Part shown: positions 50,856-59,608 of the stretch, piece after piece | Layout of the letters: every line of letters begins with the position of its first letter | Position numbering within the stretch: the stretch's first letter is position 1 | Position numbers and translations under genes: made by a program | Assembly (NCBI RefSeq): GCF_003605575.1 | Contig: NZ_QKNY01000013.1 | Coordinates: forward strand, 1 to 64,000 | Reading direction: 5' to 3' | Origin: Halonotius aquaticus | GTDB taxonomy: Archaea > Halobacteriota > Halobacteria > Halobacteriales > Haloferacaceae | DNA: 64,000 nucleotides | Notes under the pieces: generated by a model | The model's input: only the letters and a program-made list of their open reading frames with translations | Told to the model about the DNA's origin: nothing | Databases searched by the model: none

Positions 50856-52082
50856 TCACAGCAGCAGTGGGCCGATCAACACCCCCATCAGATGAACCCG
50901 GCGGGCCCCGAACCGCGGCGGCAGCAACCCGACGAGCGTAGCGACCAGAAAGACCCCAACCCCGACCCAGCCGGTGAACACAAACGACAGCCCAACGAGC
51001 AGCGTGAAGACGACGCCGGAAACGACCGTGTAGTTCAGATTCCCAACCGTCCGAAGGTACCGATCGCCGACTCCCACCACGAGCAGGAAGCCACACGCCG
51101 AGCCGATGATGACGGCCGTCAGCAACGCCGGAAGCGTTAGCGGCACGCCGGTGGTATCCATCGCCACCATCACACCGGTTCGTGGGGTACCGAGCGCGAG
51201 CAACGCACACAGCGCAAAGACGGTGTTTGCTGTGCTGGCCCCGCTGGTGGCGACGATGAACCCCCGATCGGGATCACTGTTTGGCACCGCCGGCAGCGCG
51301 ATTACCGAGGCGATCGCTGCCGACACCCCCGGCAGATAGCCGACAAGCGCGCCAGCCAGCGAGCCTGCCCCCGCCGTCAGCCCTAACTCACGGCCCGGCA
51401 TCGCCAGTTTCGCGTCGGCCTGCGGCGGCACCCCGCCACCACCCATCGCGTCCAACAGGATCGGCGAGCCGAACAAGCCGGTGAGCAGCGGCGTCAACAT
51501 GCTCCCGGCATCCAGTGGCGCGGCCGGCTGCACGTCGAGCGTTGCCCACCCCAACGCGGCCGCTAACCCGAACGCAAACAGCCCACCGAGCGCCGCCCGA
51601 AGCGACGACTCGGTTAGGAGGAGAAACACGACGACACCAATTAAGACGAGCGTGAGATGGGCGTTGATCGTTGGATACCACGACACCATGAGCCACGTAA
51701 TCGGCAGTGCGAGCGGTAACGCGACCGCGACGGCCAGCGCACTCCCGACCGCCGACAGCCGGAGGGCTTCCCGGCCACGACCCGCCAACACGAGTCGGTG
51801 CCCCGGCAACGCGGCGATCGCCATCGACGCGTCGGGTACCCCAAGCGTGAGCGCGGGGACAATGTCGAGAAACGTGTGGACGACCCCCGCCGCGAGCATG
51901 GCGACGCCGAGCAACAGCGGATCGGCCGGAATCGACGGCGCTGCCGCCGCCAGCAACACCGCAAAATTGTTGGCGTGCAGCCCGGGAACCAGCCCGCTAC
52001 AGGTGCCGAGGGCGACGCCGCCAAGCGCGAAGGCGACGACGCCCGCCGTCAGTCCCGGATCGATACCAACTGCGACCCCCAT
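50856..52082 (-). CDS. TctA-like membrane protein (COG1784)
   Basis: 408 aa from the ATG at 52082, with about 10-12 transmembrane helices. [16 protein letters not shown] near the N-terminus and [18 protein letters not shown] in the second half are duplicated Gly-Pro-Gly loops typical of tripartite tricarboxylate transporter large subunits. The archaeal COG1784 branch lacks obvious TctB/TctC partners, and none are here. Substrate unknown. Confidence 0.85.
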   Translation of the reverse strand: MGVAVGIDPGLTAGVVAFALGGVALGTCSGLVPGLHANNFAVLLAAAAPSIPADPLLLGVAMLAAGVVHTFLDIVPALTLGVPDASMAIAALPGHRLVLAGRGREALRLSAVGSALAVAVALPLALPITWLMVSWYPTINAHLTLVLIGVVVFLLLTESSLRAALGGLFAFGLAAALGWATLDVQPAAPLDAGSMLTPLLTGLFGSPILLDAMGGGGVPPQADAKLAMPGRELGLTAGAGSLAGALVGYLPGVSAAIASVIALPAVPNSDPDRGFIVATSGASTANTVFALCALLALGTPRTGVMVAMDTTGVPLTLPALLTAVIIGSACGFLLVVGVGDRYLRTVGNLNYTVVSGVVFTLLVGLSFVFTGWVGVGVFLVATLVGLLPPRFGARRVHLMGVLIGPLLL

Positions 52083-52174
52083 CGGGCTGGCTGGTCGCGG
52101 CTTTAGGGTTAAATCTCCGCACGAGTGGCTGCGCAACTGCTATTCGATAGCTGTCGCTGTCTCGGTTGCGTCGC

Positions 52175-52184
52175 AATAAAAAAC
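52175..52184 (-). terminator. T-rich terminator of the L1-L10-L12 operon
   Basis: On the minus strand GTTTTTTATT lies about 22 nt past the rpl12 stop. An oligo-T tract of this kind is the usual archaeal terminator. Confidence 0.55.
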
Positions 52185-52206
52185 GGAACTGCTGTCTGAC
52201 CGCGAT

Positions 52207-52566
52207 TCAGCCGAAGAGGTTGCCGAGGCCCTCGCCGTCGGCTTCCTCGTCGTCGTCACCGGCGTCGTCCGGCACGTCGGCGTCGTCGCCGTCGTCAGCG
52301 TCGGCTTCTTCTTCAGCGTCGTCGCCGCCGTCGTCAGCACTGCCGGCGTCAGCCGACGCGCCGCCAGCGGCCCCACCGGCTGCGGGGGCTGCGGCTGCGG
52401 TCTCGACGGCTTCCTCGATGTCGACGTCTTCGAGCGCGGCGACGAGCGCCTTGACTCGTGACTCCTCGACATCGACGCCTGCGGCCTCGAGGACGGCGGT
52501 GATGTTGTCTTCGGTGATCTCTGCGTCTGCTTCGTTCAGGGTGAGTGCTGCGTAAACGTATTCCAT
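52207..52566 (-). CDS. rpl12: 50S ribosomal protein L12 (P1)
   Basis: 119 aa. The N-terminal dimerisation domain ([10 protein letters not shown], then [20 protein letters not shown]) is followed by an Ala/Gly hinge and a very acidic tail ending [10 protein letters not shown], the conserved factor-binding terminus. Multiple dimers bind L10 to form the ribosomal stalk. A ribosome binding site, AGGAGA, lies before the ATG, since this gene is internal to the operon. Confidence 0.97.
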   Translation of the reverse strand: MEYVYAALTLNEADAEITEDNITAVLEAAGVDVEESRVKALVAALEDVDIEEAVETAAAAPAAGGAAGGASADAGSADDGGDDAEEEADADDGDDADVPDDAGDDDEEADGEGLGNLFG

Positions 52567-52584
52567 TGGTGTAATCTCCTGTTG

Positions 52585-53634
52585 TTAGAGCATATCGAGC
52601 CCGGCACCGGCGTCGCTGTCGTCGTCGCCGTCATCGGCCTCGGCTTCATCTTCGTCGTCAGTCTGTGCATCGTCTGCGTTGGCTTCCTCAGCCTCGCCGT
52701 CGTCAGCCTCGTCGGCTTCCTCGGCGTCGTCGTCACCGAGATCCTGGAACTCCTCGGGGAGTGCCTCCGGATCGTCGATCTCGCTGGCAAGCGCGCGTAC
52801 CTGCGCGTCGGCCTTGCCGATGAGGTCGTCGACCACATCCGGGCTCTCGACGGCGGCAGCGAGGGCCACGGATTTGGCCTCGCCGGTCGCCTTGGCGATG
52901 AGCGTCGGCGCGGTCTGGGCTGTCGGATACTCGGCGTTGACCGAGAGGTTCCGGGCGGCTGCGGCGGCCGACTGGATATCCGCGCGGTAGTCGTCGATAT
53001 CGATCTCGAGTTCCTCGGGCGCGAACAGCACGCCTTCGGAGTAGACACTCTTGAGATCGAGGCCGACCTCTTTCGGCTCGATGCCGAGTTCGCTCAGCAC
53101 GTTTTCGAGGTCGGCGTCGACGGTCTCGCCAGCCGAGAGGACGGTGCTGTCCGACAACACCTGAATCGAGCCTTCCTCGATCCGGGCGTCGGCACCGATC
53201 TGCTGGAGTTCGCCGACGAACGGGCCGGGGTCGACGCCCGTGTCACCCTCAGGGATGACGATATCGTTGGGCGCGACCTCGCCCGCGCTGATCGGTGCGG
53301 GGGTTTTCGAGGCTTCGAGCTGCTGGAACAGCGCGAATGGGTTGTCGTTCGTGCCGATCAGGGCGATCTGCCCGCCGACGTGCTCGGTGAGCTGCTCGAC
53401 GCCGTCGTTGACGGCCTCAAGGGCGCGCACGACGAGCGTGTTGCGACTCATCCGAACTTCCGCGCTGCCATGGAGCTCCCGCCGCATGGACTGGAGCTGT
53501 CGGCTCGGAATGCCCTCGACGCCGACGATGCCGACCGAGGCGTACCGCTCGATAAAGTCGGTCAGCTCGTCGACTTCGTCTTGTTTCCACTGTGGGATGG
53601 TCTCGGTTTTGCGGACGGCTTCGCTGCTGCTCAT
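52585..53634 (-). CDS. rpl10: 50S ribosomal protein L10 (P0)
   Basis: 349 aa. The N-terminal rRNA-binding domain ([18 protein letters not shown], then [10 protein letters not shown]) is followed by the archaeal insertion, the L12-binding helices and an extended acidic tail ending GAGLDML. It is the stalk base. The ATG overlaps the rpl1 stop by 4 nt, and rpl12 follows 18 nt later. Confidence 0.97.
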   Translation of the reverse strand: MSSSEAVRKTETIPQWKQDEVDELTDFIERYASVGIVGVEGIPSRQLQSMRRELHGSAEVRMSRNTLVVRALEAVNDGVEQLTEHVGGQIALIGTNDNPFALFQQLEASKTPAPISAGEVAPNDIVIPEGDTGVDPGPFVGELQQIGADARIEEGSIQVLSDSTVLSAGETVDADLENVLSELGIEPKEVGLDLKSVYSEGVLFAPEELEIDIDDYRADIQSAAAAARNLSVNAEYPTAQTAPTLIAKATGEAKSVALAAAVESPDVVDDLIGKADAQVRALASEIDDPEALPEEFQDLGDDDAEEADEADDGEAEEANADDAQTDDEDEAEADDGDDDSDAGAGLDML

Positions 53635-54272
53635 GCGTCCACCTCAACAGCGGGGCCCATCGTCGTTTTCACGTAGATGGTATCGAGGTTCAGCGGCCCC
53701 TTTTCGAGGTCAGCTTCGAGGCGCCGGATGATCACGTCGATGTTGTCGGCGATCTCTTCGGCGTCCATGTCGTCGGCTCCCACGCGCGTATGGAACGTGC
53801 GTCGGTCGCCGGAGCGAAGCTGCACCGTGTTTTTCATTCGGTTGACTGTCTCGACGACGTCGTCGTCTGGCTGCAGTGGCGTCGGCATCTTCCCTCGTGG
53901 ACCGAGCACGGTTCCGAGGTAGCGACCGATGTCCTGCATCAGACTGGCCTCGGCGACGAAGAAGTCGGTGTCGTCGGCGAGGTCTTTGGCGGCGTCGTCA
54001 TCGTCACCGAGGTCTTCGAGGTCGTCCCCCGAAAGCACCTCGTCGGCAACATCCTCGGCCCGAAGGGCGGTTTCACCCTCCGCAAACACAACGATCTGTG
54101 TTTCTTGGCCGGTGCCGGACGGGAGCACGATGCTCTCGTCGACGCGATTCGATGGGTCGTCTAGGTCTAGATCACGCAGATTCACCGCGAGATCGACGGT
54201 CTCACTGAAGTTCCGTGGTGGGGACTCGTCGAGCGCGCGAGAAACTGCTTGTACTATCGTATCGTCTGCCAT
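53631..54272 (-). CDS. rpl1: 50S ribosomal protein L1
   Basis: 213 aa. The L1 fold is complete, with [22 protein letters not shown]-like beginning, [15 protein letters not shown] in the second domain and a C-terminal strand [17 protein letters not shown]1 binds 23S rRNA at the mobile stalk and, in archaea, a similar fold in its own mRNA to repress translation. A strong GGAGGTG precedes the ATG, which is unusual among leaderless neighbours and fits the regulated leader upstream. Confidence 0.97.
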   Translation of the reverse strand: MADDTIVQAVSRALDESPPRNFSETVDLAVNLRDLDLDDPSNRVDESIVLPSGTGQETQIVVFAEGETALRAEDVADEVLSGDDLEDLGDDDDAAKDLADDTDFFVAEASLMQDIGRYLGTVLGPRGKMPTPLQPDDDVVETVNRMKNTVQLRSGDRRTFHTRVGADDMDAEEIADNIDVIIRRLEADLEKGPLNLDTIYVKTTMGPAVEVDA

Positions 54273-54276
54273 TATT

Positions 54277-54367
54277 CACCTCCGTAGTACGCAGGAATGC
54301 TCCTACGGGTCAGTGACACAGGCGAGGCCTGTCTCATCGGAGAGTGTCGGATGACGCCTAAAAGCCC
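54277..54367 (-). promoter_or_regulatory. Structured rpl1 leader and promoter
   Basis: A TTTTA box (within 54356-54367) implies a leader of about 60-70 nt. It folds into ACAGGC/GCCTGT (54318-54332) and CCGTAG/CTACGG (54282-54287, 54303-54308). The second stem takes in the first two Gs of the GGAGGTG ribosome binding site. This fits known L1 feedback control of the L1-L10-L12 mRNA. Confidence 0.6.
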
Positions 54368-54536
54368 GTCGAAGCCATTCGCAGCGTCTGTGGGTCGGTC
54401 ACACGGGTATTGTCATAGAGACACACGGCATACTCAACTCCACAGTACCCCGTGATAGAACAGCCGCTCACAGCTATCACTCTGCAGTTGTACGCCGTCG
54501 ACAGAAACACCGCAGCCGAACACCTTCCCTGCCGGA

Positions 54537-55031
54537 TTACGCGGTCGCTTCCGCGTCGTCGACGAGCACGTCGTCGTACTCGCCGTCGTCAACGCGCTCT
54601 TTGAACGTGCGTGCGTCCTCGCCGTCGATAGTGACACCGAGGGTCATGCAGGTGCCGCTGACCTCTTTGGCGGCGTTTTTCACGTCGTAGGAGAGTAGGT
54701 CGGTCGACTTCTGCTCGGCGACCTTTTTGACCTGTTCGACGGACATGTCGGCGACGAAGTCCTCGTGGGGTTCGCCGCTGCCGCTGTCGAAGCCGGCCTC
54801 ATCCTTGATGAGTTCCGATGTTGGCGGCACACCGACATCGATCTCGAAGGAGCCGTCGTCCTCGTAGTCGACGGTGATCGGGACTTCCATCCCGTCGAAG
54901 GCGTCGGTTTCGTCGTTGATCTGCTGTACGACAGCCTGCACGTCAACCGGCGTCGGGCCGAGTTCTGGCCCGAGCGGCGGGCCGGGATTGGCCTGCCCGC
55001 CAGGGACGAGTACTTCGATAGTTCCAGCCAT
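54537..55031 (-). CDS. rpl11: 50S ribosomal protein L11
   Basis: 164 aa. The conserved N-terminus IEVLVPGGQANPGPPLGPELG is cited here in part; the RNA-binding C-terminal domain includes VKNAAKEVSGTCMTLGVTI. It binds the GTPase-associated region of 23S rRNA. Two ATGs two codons apart (55031, 55037) are possible. A TATA box about 27 nt upstream implies a leaderless, separate transcript, as in other haloarchaea where L11 is transcribed apart from L1-L10-L12. Confidence 0.97.
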   Translation of the reverse strand: MAGTIEVLVPGGQANPGPPLGPELGPTPVDVQAVVQQINDETDAFDGMEVPITVDYEDDGSFEIDVGVPPTSELIKDEAGFDSGSGEPHEDFVADMSVEQVKKVAEQKSTDLLSYDVKNAAKEVSGTCMTLGVTIDGEDARTFKERVDDGEYDDVLVDDAEATA

Positions 55032-55054
55032 ATCCATGTGCAGTCGGTTGCTGT

Positions 55055-55061
55055 TTTTAAG
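55055..55061 (-). promoter_or_regulatory. TATA box of rpl11
   Basis: CTTAAAA on the minus strand is 24-30 nt upstream of the rpl11 ATG at 55031, giving a leaderless start. Confidence 0.55.
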
Positions 55062-55223
55062 GGTTGTTTTTTCGGAGTCGCCACGCGGGAGTCTCACACG
55101 GCGGTGTATCGTCGTCGCCGACAGCAGTGTTGACGCTGACAGGCCGTCAGCACACCATTGACCGACACGCTGGATCGCCAACAGTAACGGCTTGGAGTGT
55201 TTTTCACAAGCCACCCACGCACC

Positions 55224-55658
55224 ATGAATGAAGATACCGACGCCGAGTCGATTGATGCCGACAGCCGGGCGGCGTTGGTCGAGCGCGTCAACCGACAGAG
55301 TGCGACTGTCGGGGCGAAAACGCCGGAGACGATCACGATCAACGGCACCGAGATCAACCTCCATGAGTTTTTGATCGAGACCCGGAACCTCCCGGAGATC
55401 CCGCCGGGCACCAAGGATCTGGTGTCGACAGCGAAACGCCGGCTCAAAACCGAACGCGAGGCGCGCGTCGAGCGACTCAAAACCGAGGAGTCGCTCAGCG
55501 AGGCGGCGGCAGAGACACTAGCCGAGGAGATCATCGGGATCGACCGCGCACGCAACGCGCTCGATGGAGTGTACCGACCCGACTACGGTGAGGAAGCCCA
55601 CAATATGACCATCGATGACTACAAGCGGTGGCTCGGGTTCGTCGAATCAATCCAGTGA
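55224..55658 (+). CDS. DUF5788-like haloarchaeal protein
   Basis: 144 aa, mostly helical. Recognisable pieces are ALVERVNRQSATVGAKTPETI, cited in part, a short beta segment INGTEINLHEFLIE, LPEIPPGTKDLVSTAKRRL and IIGIDRARNALDGV. The pattern matches my memory of the DUF5788 family; that name should be verified. Function unknown. Divergent from rpl11 and 101 nt before gatE. Confidence 0.7.
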   Translation: MNEDTDAESIDADSRAALVERVNRQSATVGAKTPETITINGTEINLHEFLIETRNLPEIPPGTKDLVSTAKRRLKTEREARVERLKTEESLSEAAAETLAEEIIGIDRARNALDGVYRPDYGEEAHNMTIDDYKRWLGFVESIQ

Positions 55659-55759
55659 TCGCCGATCACGGCTGTCGGCGACAGTGATCGATACCTGCTG
55701 TCGACCGGGCGGTCGTCGCATCTGCACCTTTTTAGGCTCCCGTCGCACACACCACACCA

Positions 55760-57634
55760 ATGAGTTCCGACGCCTACGACTACGAGGCTCTCGGCTTGAT
55801 CGCCGGCCTCGAAATCCACCAACAGCTCGATACTGAGACCAAACTGTTCTGTGAGTCGCCGACCGACCTCCGTGAACCCGAGGAATCCGACCGAACGATT
55901 ACGCGCTTCCTCCACCCCACGAAAAGCGAGTTGGGCGAACTCGACGATGCCGCCCTCGAAGAGAGCCGTGTCGACCGCGAGTTCGAATATCTCGCCTACG
56001 ATTCGACCTGCCTCGTCGAGGAGGACGACGAACCCCCAACCGAGGTCGACGGCGAAGCACTCGATGTCGCCATGCAGATCGCCTCGCTGCTGGATATGGA
56101 GATCGTCGATCAGCTCCACGTCATGCGAAAGCTCGTTATCGACGGCTCGAATACGTCGGGCTTTCAGCGGTCGATGCTCCTCGGCCAGGAAGGCGAGATC
56201 CAGACCAGCGAGGGGCCGGTCTCGATCGTCGATCTGCTGCTCGAAGAAGAGTCCGCCCAACGCGTCGAGGAGTACGACGGCGGTGTCCGCTACAGCCTTG
56301 ATCGGCTCGGTATCCCGCTGGTCGAGATCGGCACGGGGCCGGACATTCGCTCGCCCGAACAGGCCAAGGAGGCCGCCAAACGGATCGGCATGCTACTGCG
56401 CTCGACCGGGACGGTCAAACGCGGCCTCGGCACGATTCGCCAAGATGTCAACGTCTCCATCGAGGAGGGTGCCCGCGTCGAGATCAAAGGCGTCCAAGCC
56501 CTCGATCAGATCGATGAGATCGTTCGGCTGGAAGTCGGTCGCCAGTCGGAACTCGTCGATATCGCCGAGGAACTCCAAGCCCGAGATGCCAGCGTCGGCG
56601 ACACCCAAGACGTAACCACGGTCTTCGAGGATACCGACTCCGGCGTTATCGGCGGCGCACTCGGCGACGGCGGCACGGTGACGGCTGTCCCACTGTACGG
56701 CTTCGACGGCCTCGTTGGCCGCGAGATCCAGCCCGACCGCCGGCTCGGTACCGAGCTCTCGGATCACGCCAAGCGCAACGGCGCGGGTGGCATCTTCCAC
56801 ACCGACGAACTGCCAGCCTACGGCGTCACCGACGAGGAGGTCGCCGCGCTCCGCGATGCTGTTGATGCGGGCGACGACGACGCCGTCGCCATCGTCGCTG
56901 CCGACCCTGAAACGGCTGATCTCGCTATCGAGGCCGCTGCCGAGCGCGCCGAAACCGCTATCGAGGGTGTTCCCGAGGAGACCCGAGACGCGACCGACGA
57001 GGGTACCACGCGCTATCTCCGCCCGCTGCCCGGTGCGGCGCGGATGTACCCCGAAACCGACGTGCCGCCGGTCGAACCCGACCCCAGCGAGATCGACGAG
57101 CCCGAACTCCTGACCGAGAAGGTCGACCGCTACCAAGAAGTGTTTGATCTCGACAGCGGGCTGGCCGAACAGGTCGCCTACGGCCGCCGAATGCCGCTGT
57201 TCGAAGAGGCGGTCGACCGCGGGATCGACCCGACGTTTGCGGCCTCGGTGCTGGAGAGCACGGTCACCGAACTCCGCCGGGACGACGTTGCCGTCGAAAA
57301 CATCGCCGACGCGCACTTCCTCGCGGTCTTCGATCTCGTTGCCGACGACGAGTTGGCGAAGGAGGGCGTCAACGACGTGCTAACCGTGCTTGCCGAACAG
57401 CCCGATCTGACAGCCGAGGCAGCCATTGAGGAAGCCGGCCTCGGCGGCGTTGACGACGAGGAAGTCCGGGAGATCATCGCCGGTGTCGTCGAACGCAACG
57501 CCGACCAAGTCGCCGAGGAGGGGATGGGCGCCTTCTCCGGACTGATGGGCGAATGTATGGCAGAACTCCGCGGAAAAGCCGACGGCGACACGGTCAGCGA
57601 CGTGCTGCGCGAGGAGATCGGCAAACGGAGCTAA
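55760..57634 (+). CDS. gatE: Glu-tRNA(Gln) amidotransferase subunit E
   Basis: 624 aa. The GatB/E cradle begins LGLIAGLEIHQQLDT, with PLVEIGTGPDIRSPEQAKE and GTIRQDVNVSIEEGARVEIKG, cited in part. A GAD-type insertion near 290-410 separates it from bacterial GatB, and a YqeY-like tail (about 470-620) binds the tRNA. With GatD it converts Glu-tRNA(Gln) to Gln-tRNA(Gln). gatD is not in this window. Confidence 0.96.
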   Translation: MSSDAYDYEALGLIAGLEIHQQLDTETKLFCESPTDLREPEESDRTITRFLHPTKSELGELDDAALEESRVDREFEYLAYDSTCLVEEDDEPPTEVDGEALDVAMQIASLLDMEIVDQLHVMRKLVIDGSNTSGFQRSMLLGQEGEIQTSEGPVSIVDLLLEEESAQRVEEYDGGVRYSLDRLGIPLVEIGTGPDIRSPEQAKEAAKRIGMLLRSTGTVKRGLGTIRQDVNVSIEEGARVEIKGVQALDQIDEIVRLEVGRQSELVDIAEELQARDASVGDTQDVTTVFEDTDSGVIGGALGDGGTVTAVPLYGFDGLVGREIQPDRRLGTELSDHAKRNGAGGIFHTDELPAYGVTDEEVAALRDAVDAGDDDAVAIVAADPETADLAIEAAAERAETAIEGVPEETRDATDEGTTRYLRPLPGAARMYPETDVPPVEPDPSEIDEPELLTEKVDRYQEVFDLDSGLAEQVAYGRRMPLFEEAVDRGIDPTFAASVLESTVTELRRDDVAVENIADAHFLAVFDLVADDELAKEGVNDVLTVLAEQPDLTAEAAIEEAGLGGVDDEEVREIIAGVVERNADQVAEEGMGAFSGLMGECMAELRGKADGDTVSDVLREEIGKRS

Positions 57635-57662
57635 CTTCCCTGTCGCCGCCGACCGTTCGGTG

Positions 57663-58109
57663 ATGACGATCTATTTCGAGGATCTGGCAGTCGGCGACGA
57701 GTGGACGAGCGACACCTACGAGATCACCCAAGACGAGATTATCGAATTTGCCGAGCAGTATGATCCACAGTGGTTCCATACCGATCCCGAGCGTGCTGTC
57801 GAGGAGTCGATCTACGGGAGCCTGATCGCCGCGGGGTTCCACACGGCCGCGATCTCGACGCGGCTGTTCGTCGACTGTTTTCTTGCGGATACTGCGACGC
57901 TCGGCGGGAAAGGGATCGACAAGCTCCGGTGGCATGAACCGGTGCGGCCAGGCGATCGACTCTCGGTTCGCGCCGACATTCTTGAGTTGGAGGTAGAAAC
58001 CGACAGCCGTGGGTTGGCTGACATTCGGATTGAGACCTCGAACCAGGACGGCGAGGTCGCCTTTTCGATGATCGCGCTGGTAATGTTCGCCCGGCGTGAT
58101 GAGGACTAA
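57663..58109 (+). CDS. MaoC-like hot-dog fold dehydratase
   Basis: 148 aa from the ATG at 57663 (MTIYFEDLAVGDEWTS). The MaoC hydratase pattern is intact, with the active-site Asp/His region EQYDPQWFHTDPERA and IAAGFHTAA, and the hot-dog helix. It likely hydrates enoyl-CoA substrates. It starts 29 nt after gatE. Substrate unknown. Confidence 0.9.
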   Translation: MTIYFEDLAVGDEWTSDTYEITQDEIIEFAEQYDPQWFHTDPERAVEESIYGSLIAAGFHTAAISTRLFVDCFLADTATLGGKGIDKLRWHEPVRPGDRLSVRADILELEVETDSRGLADIRIETSNQDGEVAFSMIALVMFARRDED

Positions 58110-58178
58110 AATCGCCTGCCGAAACGGCTGTCAATGACCGTGGTTCGCCATCACACGGTCGACAGGGTTTGAAAGCGC

Positions 58179-58185
58179 TTTTATG
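58179..58185 (+). promoter_or_regulatory. TATA box of the rpl7ae operon
   Basis: TTTTATG in GAAAGCGCTTTTATGC suggests initiation near 58208, which leaves a leader of about 90 nt before the L7Ae ATG at 58298. That length is exceptional beside the leaderless genes around it. Confidence 0.5.
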
Positions 58186-58211
58186 CAGGTGTCGCAAACG
58201 ACGGGGTACAG

Positions 58212-58285
58212 CCTATCCGGGTTGATGATACGCCTCGCCGTTAGGGATCTACCGTTTGGCGAGGTTGTGTGAGCCCGAGGATAGG
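58212..58285 (+). promoter_or_regulatory. rpl7ae leader hairpin with box C/D-like motifs
   Basis: CCTATCC (58212-58218) pairs with GGATAGG (58279-58285), GGG with CCC (58219-58221, 58274-58276), and CCTCGCC with GGCGAGG (58233-58239, 58258-58264). Between the stems TGATGA (58223-58228) faces GTGA (58269-58272), which resembles the box C/D kink-turn bound by L7Ae. It is not a perfect K-turn: the usual C-G pair is G-G and the bulge is short. Confidence 0.55.
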
Positions 58286-58297
58286 GAGAGGAAAACT

Positions 58298-58660
58298 ATG
58301 GCAGTTTACGTCAACTACGAAACCCCAGCCGACCTCGAAGAGCGCGCACTTGACGCCCTTGAGGTCGCCCGAGACACAGGCAGCGTAAAGAAAGGAACAA
58401 ACGAGACCACGAAAGCCGTCGAGCGCGGCAACGCCCAACTCATCTTCGTCGCCGAGGATGTCTCGCCGGAAGAGATCGTGATGCACCTCCCCGAACTCGC
58501 CGAGGAGAAGGGCATCCCGGTCATCTTCGTCGAGACCCAGGACGACGTTGGCCACGCCGCCGGCCTCGAAGTCGGCAGTGCCGCGGCCGCCGTCACCAGC
58601 GCGGGCGACGCCAGCGACGACATCGAAGATATCGCCGAGAAGGTCGAGGAACTCAACTAA
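58298..58660 (+). CDS. rpl7ae: Ribosomal protein L7Ae
   Basis: 120 aa. The RNA-binding signature [20 protein letters not shown]-type loop is present ([16 protein letters not shown]), with [19 protein letters not shown] and [17 protein letters not shown]. It binds kink-turns in 23S rRNA, box C/D and H/ACA RNAs and RNase P. The ATG at 58298 is preferred to an in-frame GTG at 58256 that would translate through the leader hairpin. S28e and L24e follow closely. Confidence 0.97.
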   Translation: MAVYVNYETPADLEERALDALEVARDTGSVKKGTNETTKAVERGNAQLIFVAEDVSPEEIVMHLPELAEEKGIPVIFVETQDDVGHAAGLEVGSAAAAVTSAGDASDDIEDIAEKVEELN

Positions 58661-58666
58661 CCACCC

Positions 58667-58894
58667 ATGAGCGCAGAAGAGGAGACAACTGGCGACTCGA
58701 CGGCCGCTGAGGTCATCGAGGTCGTCGGCAAAACCGGGATGCACGGCGAGGCCATGCAGGTCAAATGCCGCATCCGCGAAGGCTCGAACAAGGGCCGCAT
58801 CATCACGCGCAACGTGCTGGGCCCGATCCGCGAGGGCGACGTGCTCCAACTGCGGGAGACCCAGCGCGATGCGGACTCAATCGGAGGGCAATAA
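58667..58894 (+). CDS. rps28e: 30S ribosomal protein S28e
   Basis: 75 aa. The OB-fold core [20 protein letters not shown] and [20 protein letters not shown] is textbook S28e, ending in the conserved RET motif. It lies 6 nt after rpl7ae and 2 nt before rpl24e in the same operon. Confidence 0.97.
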   Translation: MSAEEETTGDSTAAEVIEVVGKTGMHGEAMQVKCRIREGSNKGRIITRNVLGPIREGDVLQLRETQRDADSIGGQ

Positions 58895-58896
58895 CG

Positions 58897-59088
58897 ATGG
58901 TTGAAACACGAACGTGTGACTACTCAGGCGAAGAGATCGAGCCCGGCACGGGGACGATGTTCGTCAAGAAAGACGGCACGATCCTCCATTTCAAGGACTC
59001 GAAAGCTGAGAAGAACTACCGTCTCGGCCGCGAAGCCCGCGACCTCGAATGGACCGAGGCTGGCCGCAACGACGGCGGCCAACAATAA
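58897..59088 (+). CDS. rpl24e: 50S ribosomal protein L24e
   Basis: 63 aa. The zinc-ribbon-like fold begins RTCDYSGEEIEPGTG and continues MFVKKDGTILHFKDSKAEKN. Only one cysteine remains of the four zinc ligands in many homologues, as is common in haloarchaea. It follows S28e by 2 nt. Confidence 0.96.
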   Translation: MVETRTCDYSGEEIEPGTGTMFVKKDGTILHFKDSKAEKNYRLGREARDLEWTEAGRNDGGQQ

Positions 59089-59112
59089 GACCCCACGGAG
59101 TATACCCTTCCT

Positions 59113-59577
59113 ATGTCCTACGACGAGCGAACCTTTGTGATGGTGAAACCGGACGGTGTCCAGCGTGGCTTGATCGGCGAGATTATCTCACGGTTCGAGC
59201 ATCGAGGGCTGAAGCTCGTCGGAGCCAAAGCTCTCCAACTCGACGAGGAGCTTGCGAAAACGCATTACAGCGAACACGAAGGCAAGCCCTTCTTTGAGGG
59301 CCTCATCGAGTTCATCACCTCCGGCCCGGTGTTTGCGATGGTCTGGGAGGGGAAAGATGCGACTCGACAGGTGCGTCGGATGGTCGGCGCAACTGATCCC
59401 GCCGAGGCTGCGCCAGGGACGATCCGCGGCGACTACGGCCTTGATCTTGGTCGCAACGTGATCCACGCCTCAGACCACGAGGACGAGGGCGCGAATGAAC
59501 AAGAGATCAAGGTCTTCTTCGACGACGCGGAACTCTTAGACTACGAGCAGGCGACCGACGAGTGGCGGTACGAGTAG
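59113..59577 (+). CDS. ndk: Nucleoside diphosphate kinase
   Basis: 154 aa. The active-site histidine lies in NVIHASD, and [17 protein letters not shown] and [20 protein letters not shown], cited in part, are canonical. It transfers phosphate between NTPs and NDPs. It closes the L7Ae-S28e-L24e-Ndk operon, an arrangement widely kept in archaea. Convergent with the histidine kinase gene. Confidence 0.97.
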   Translation: MSYDERTFVMVKPDGVQRGLIGEIISRFEHRGLKLVGAKALQLDEELAKTHYSEHEGKPFFEGLIEFITSGPVFAMVWEGKDATRQVRRMVGATDPAEAAPGTIRGDYGLDLGRNVIHASDHEDEGANEQEIKVFFDDAELLDYEQATDEWRYE

Positions 59578-59608
59578 TAACCCACAGTAGCCTCCGCTGA
59601 CTACTCTG

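Noticed and set aside
58212-58285. Independent box C/D guide RNA
   Set aside because: Only one C-like and one D-like box are present, with no C'/D' pair, and the space between is self-paired rather than a free guide.
58256-58297. In-frame GTG extension of rpl7ae
   Set aside because: It would add a non-conserved 14-residue extension translated through the leader hairpin; the ATG at 58298 gives the family N-terminus.
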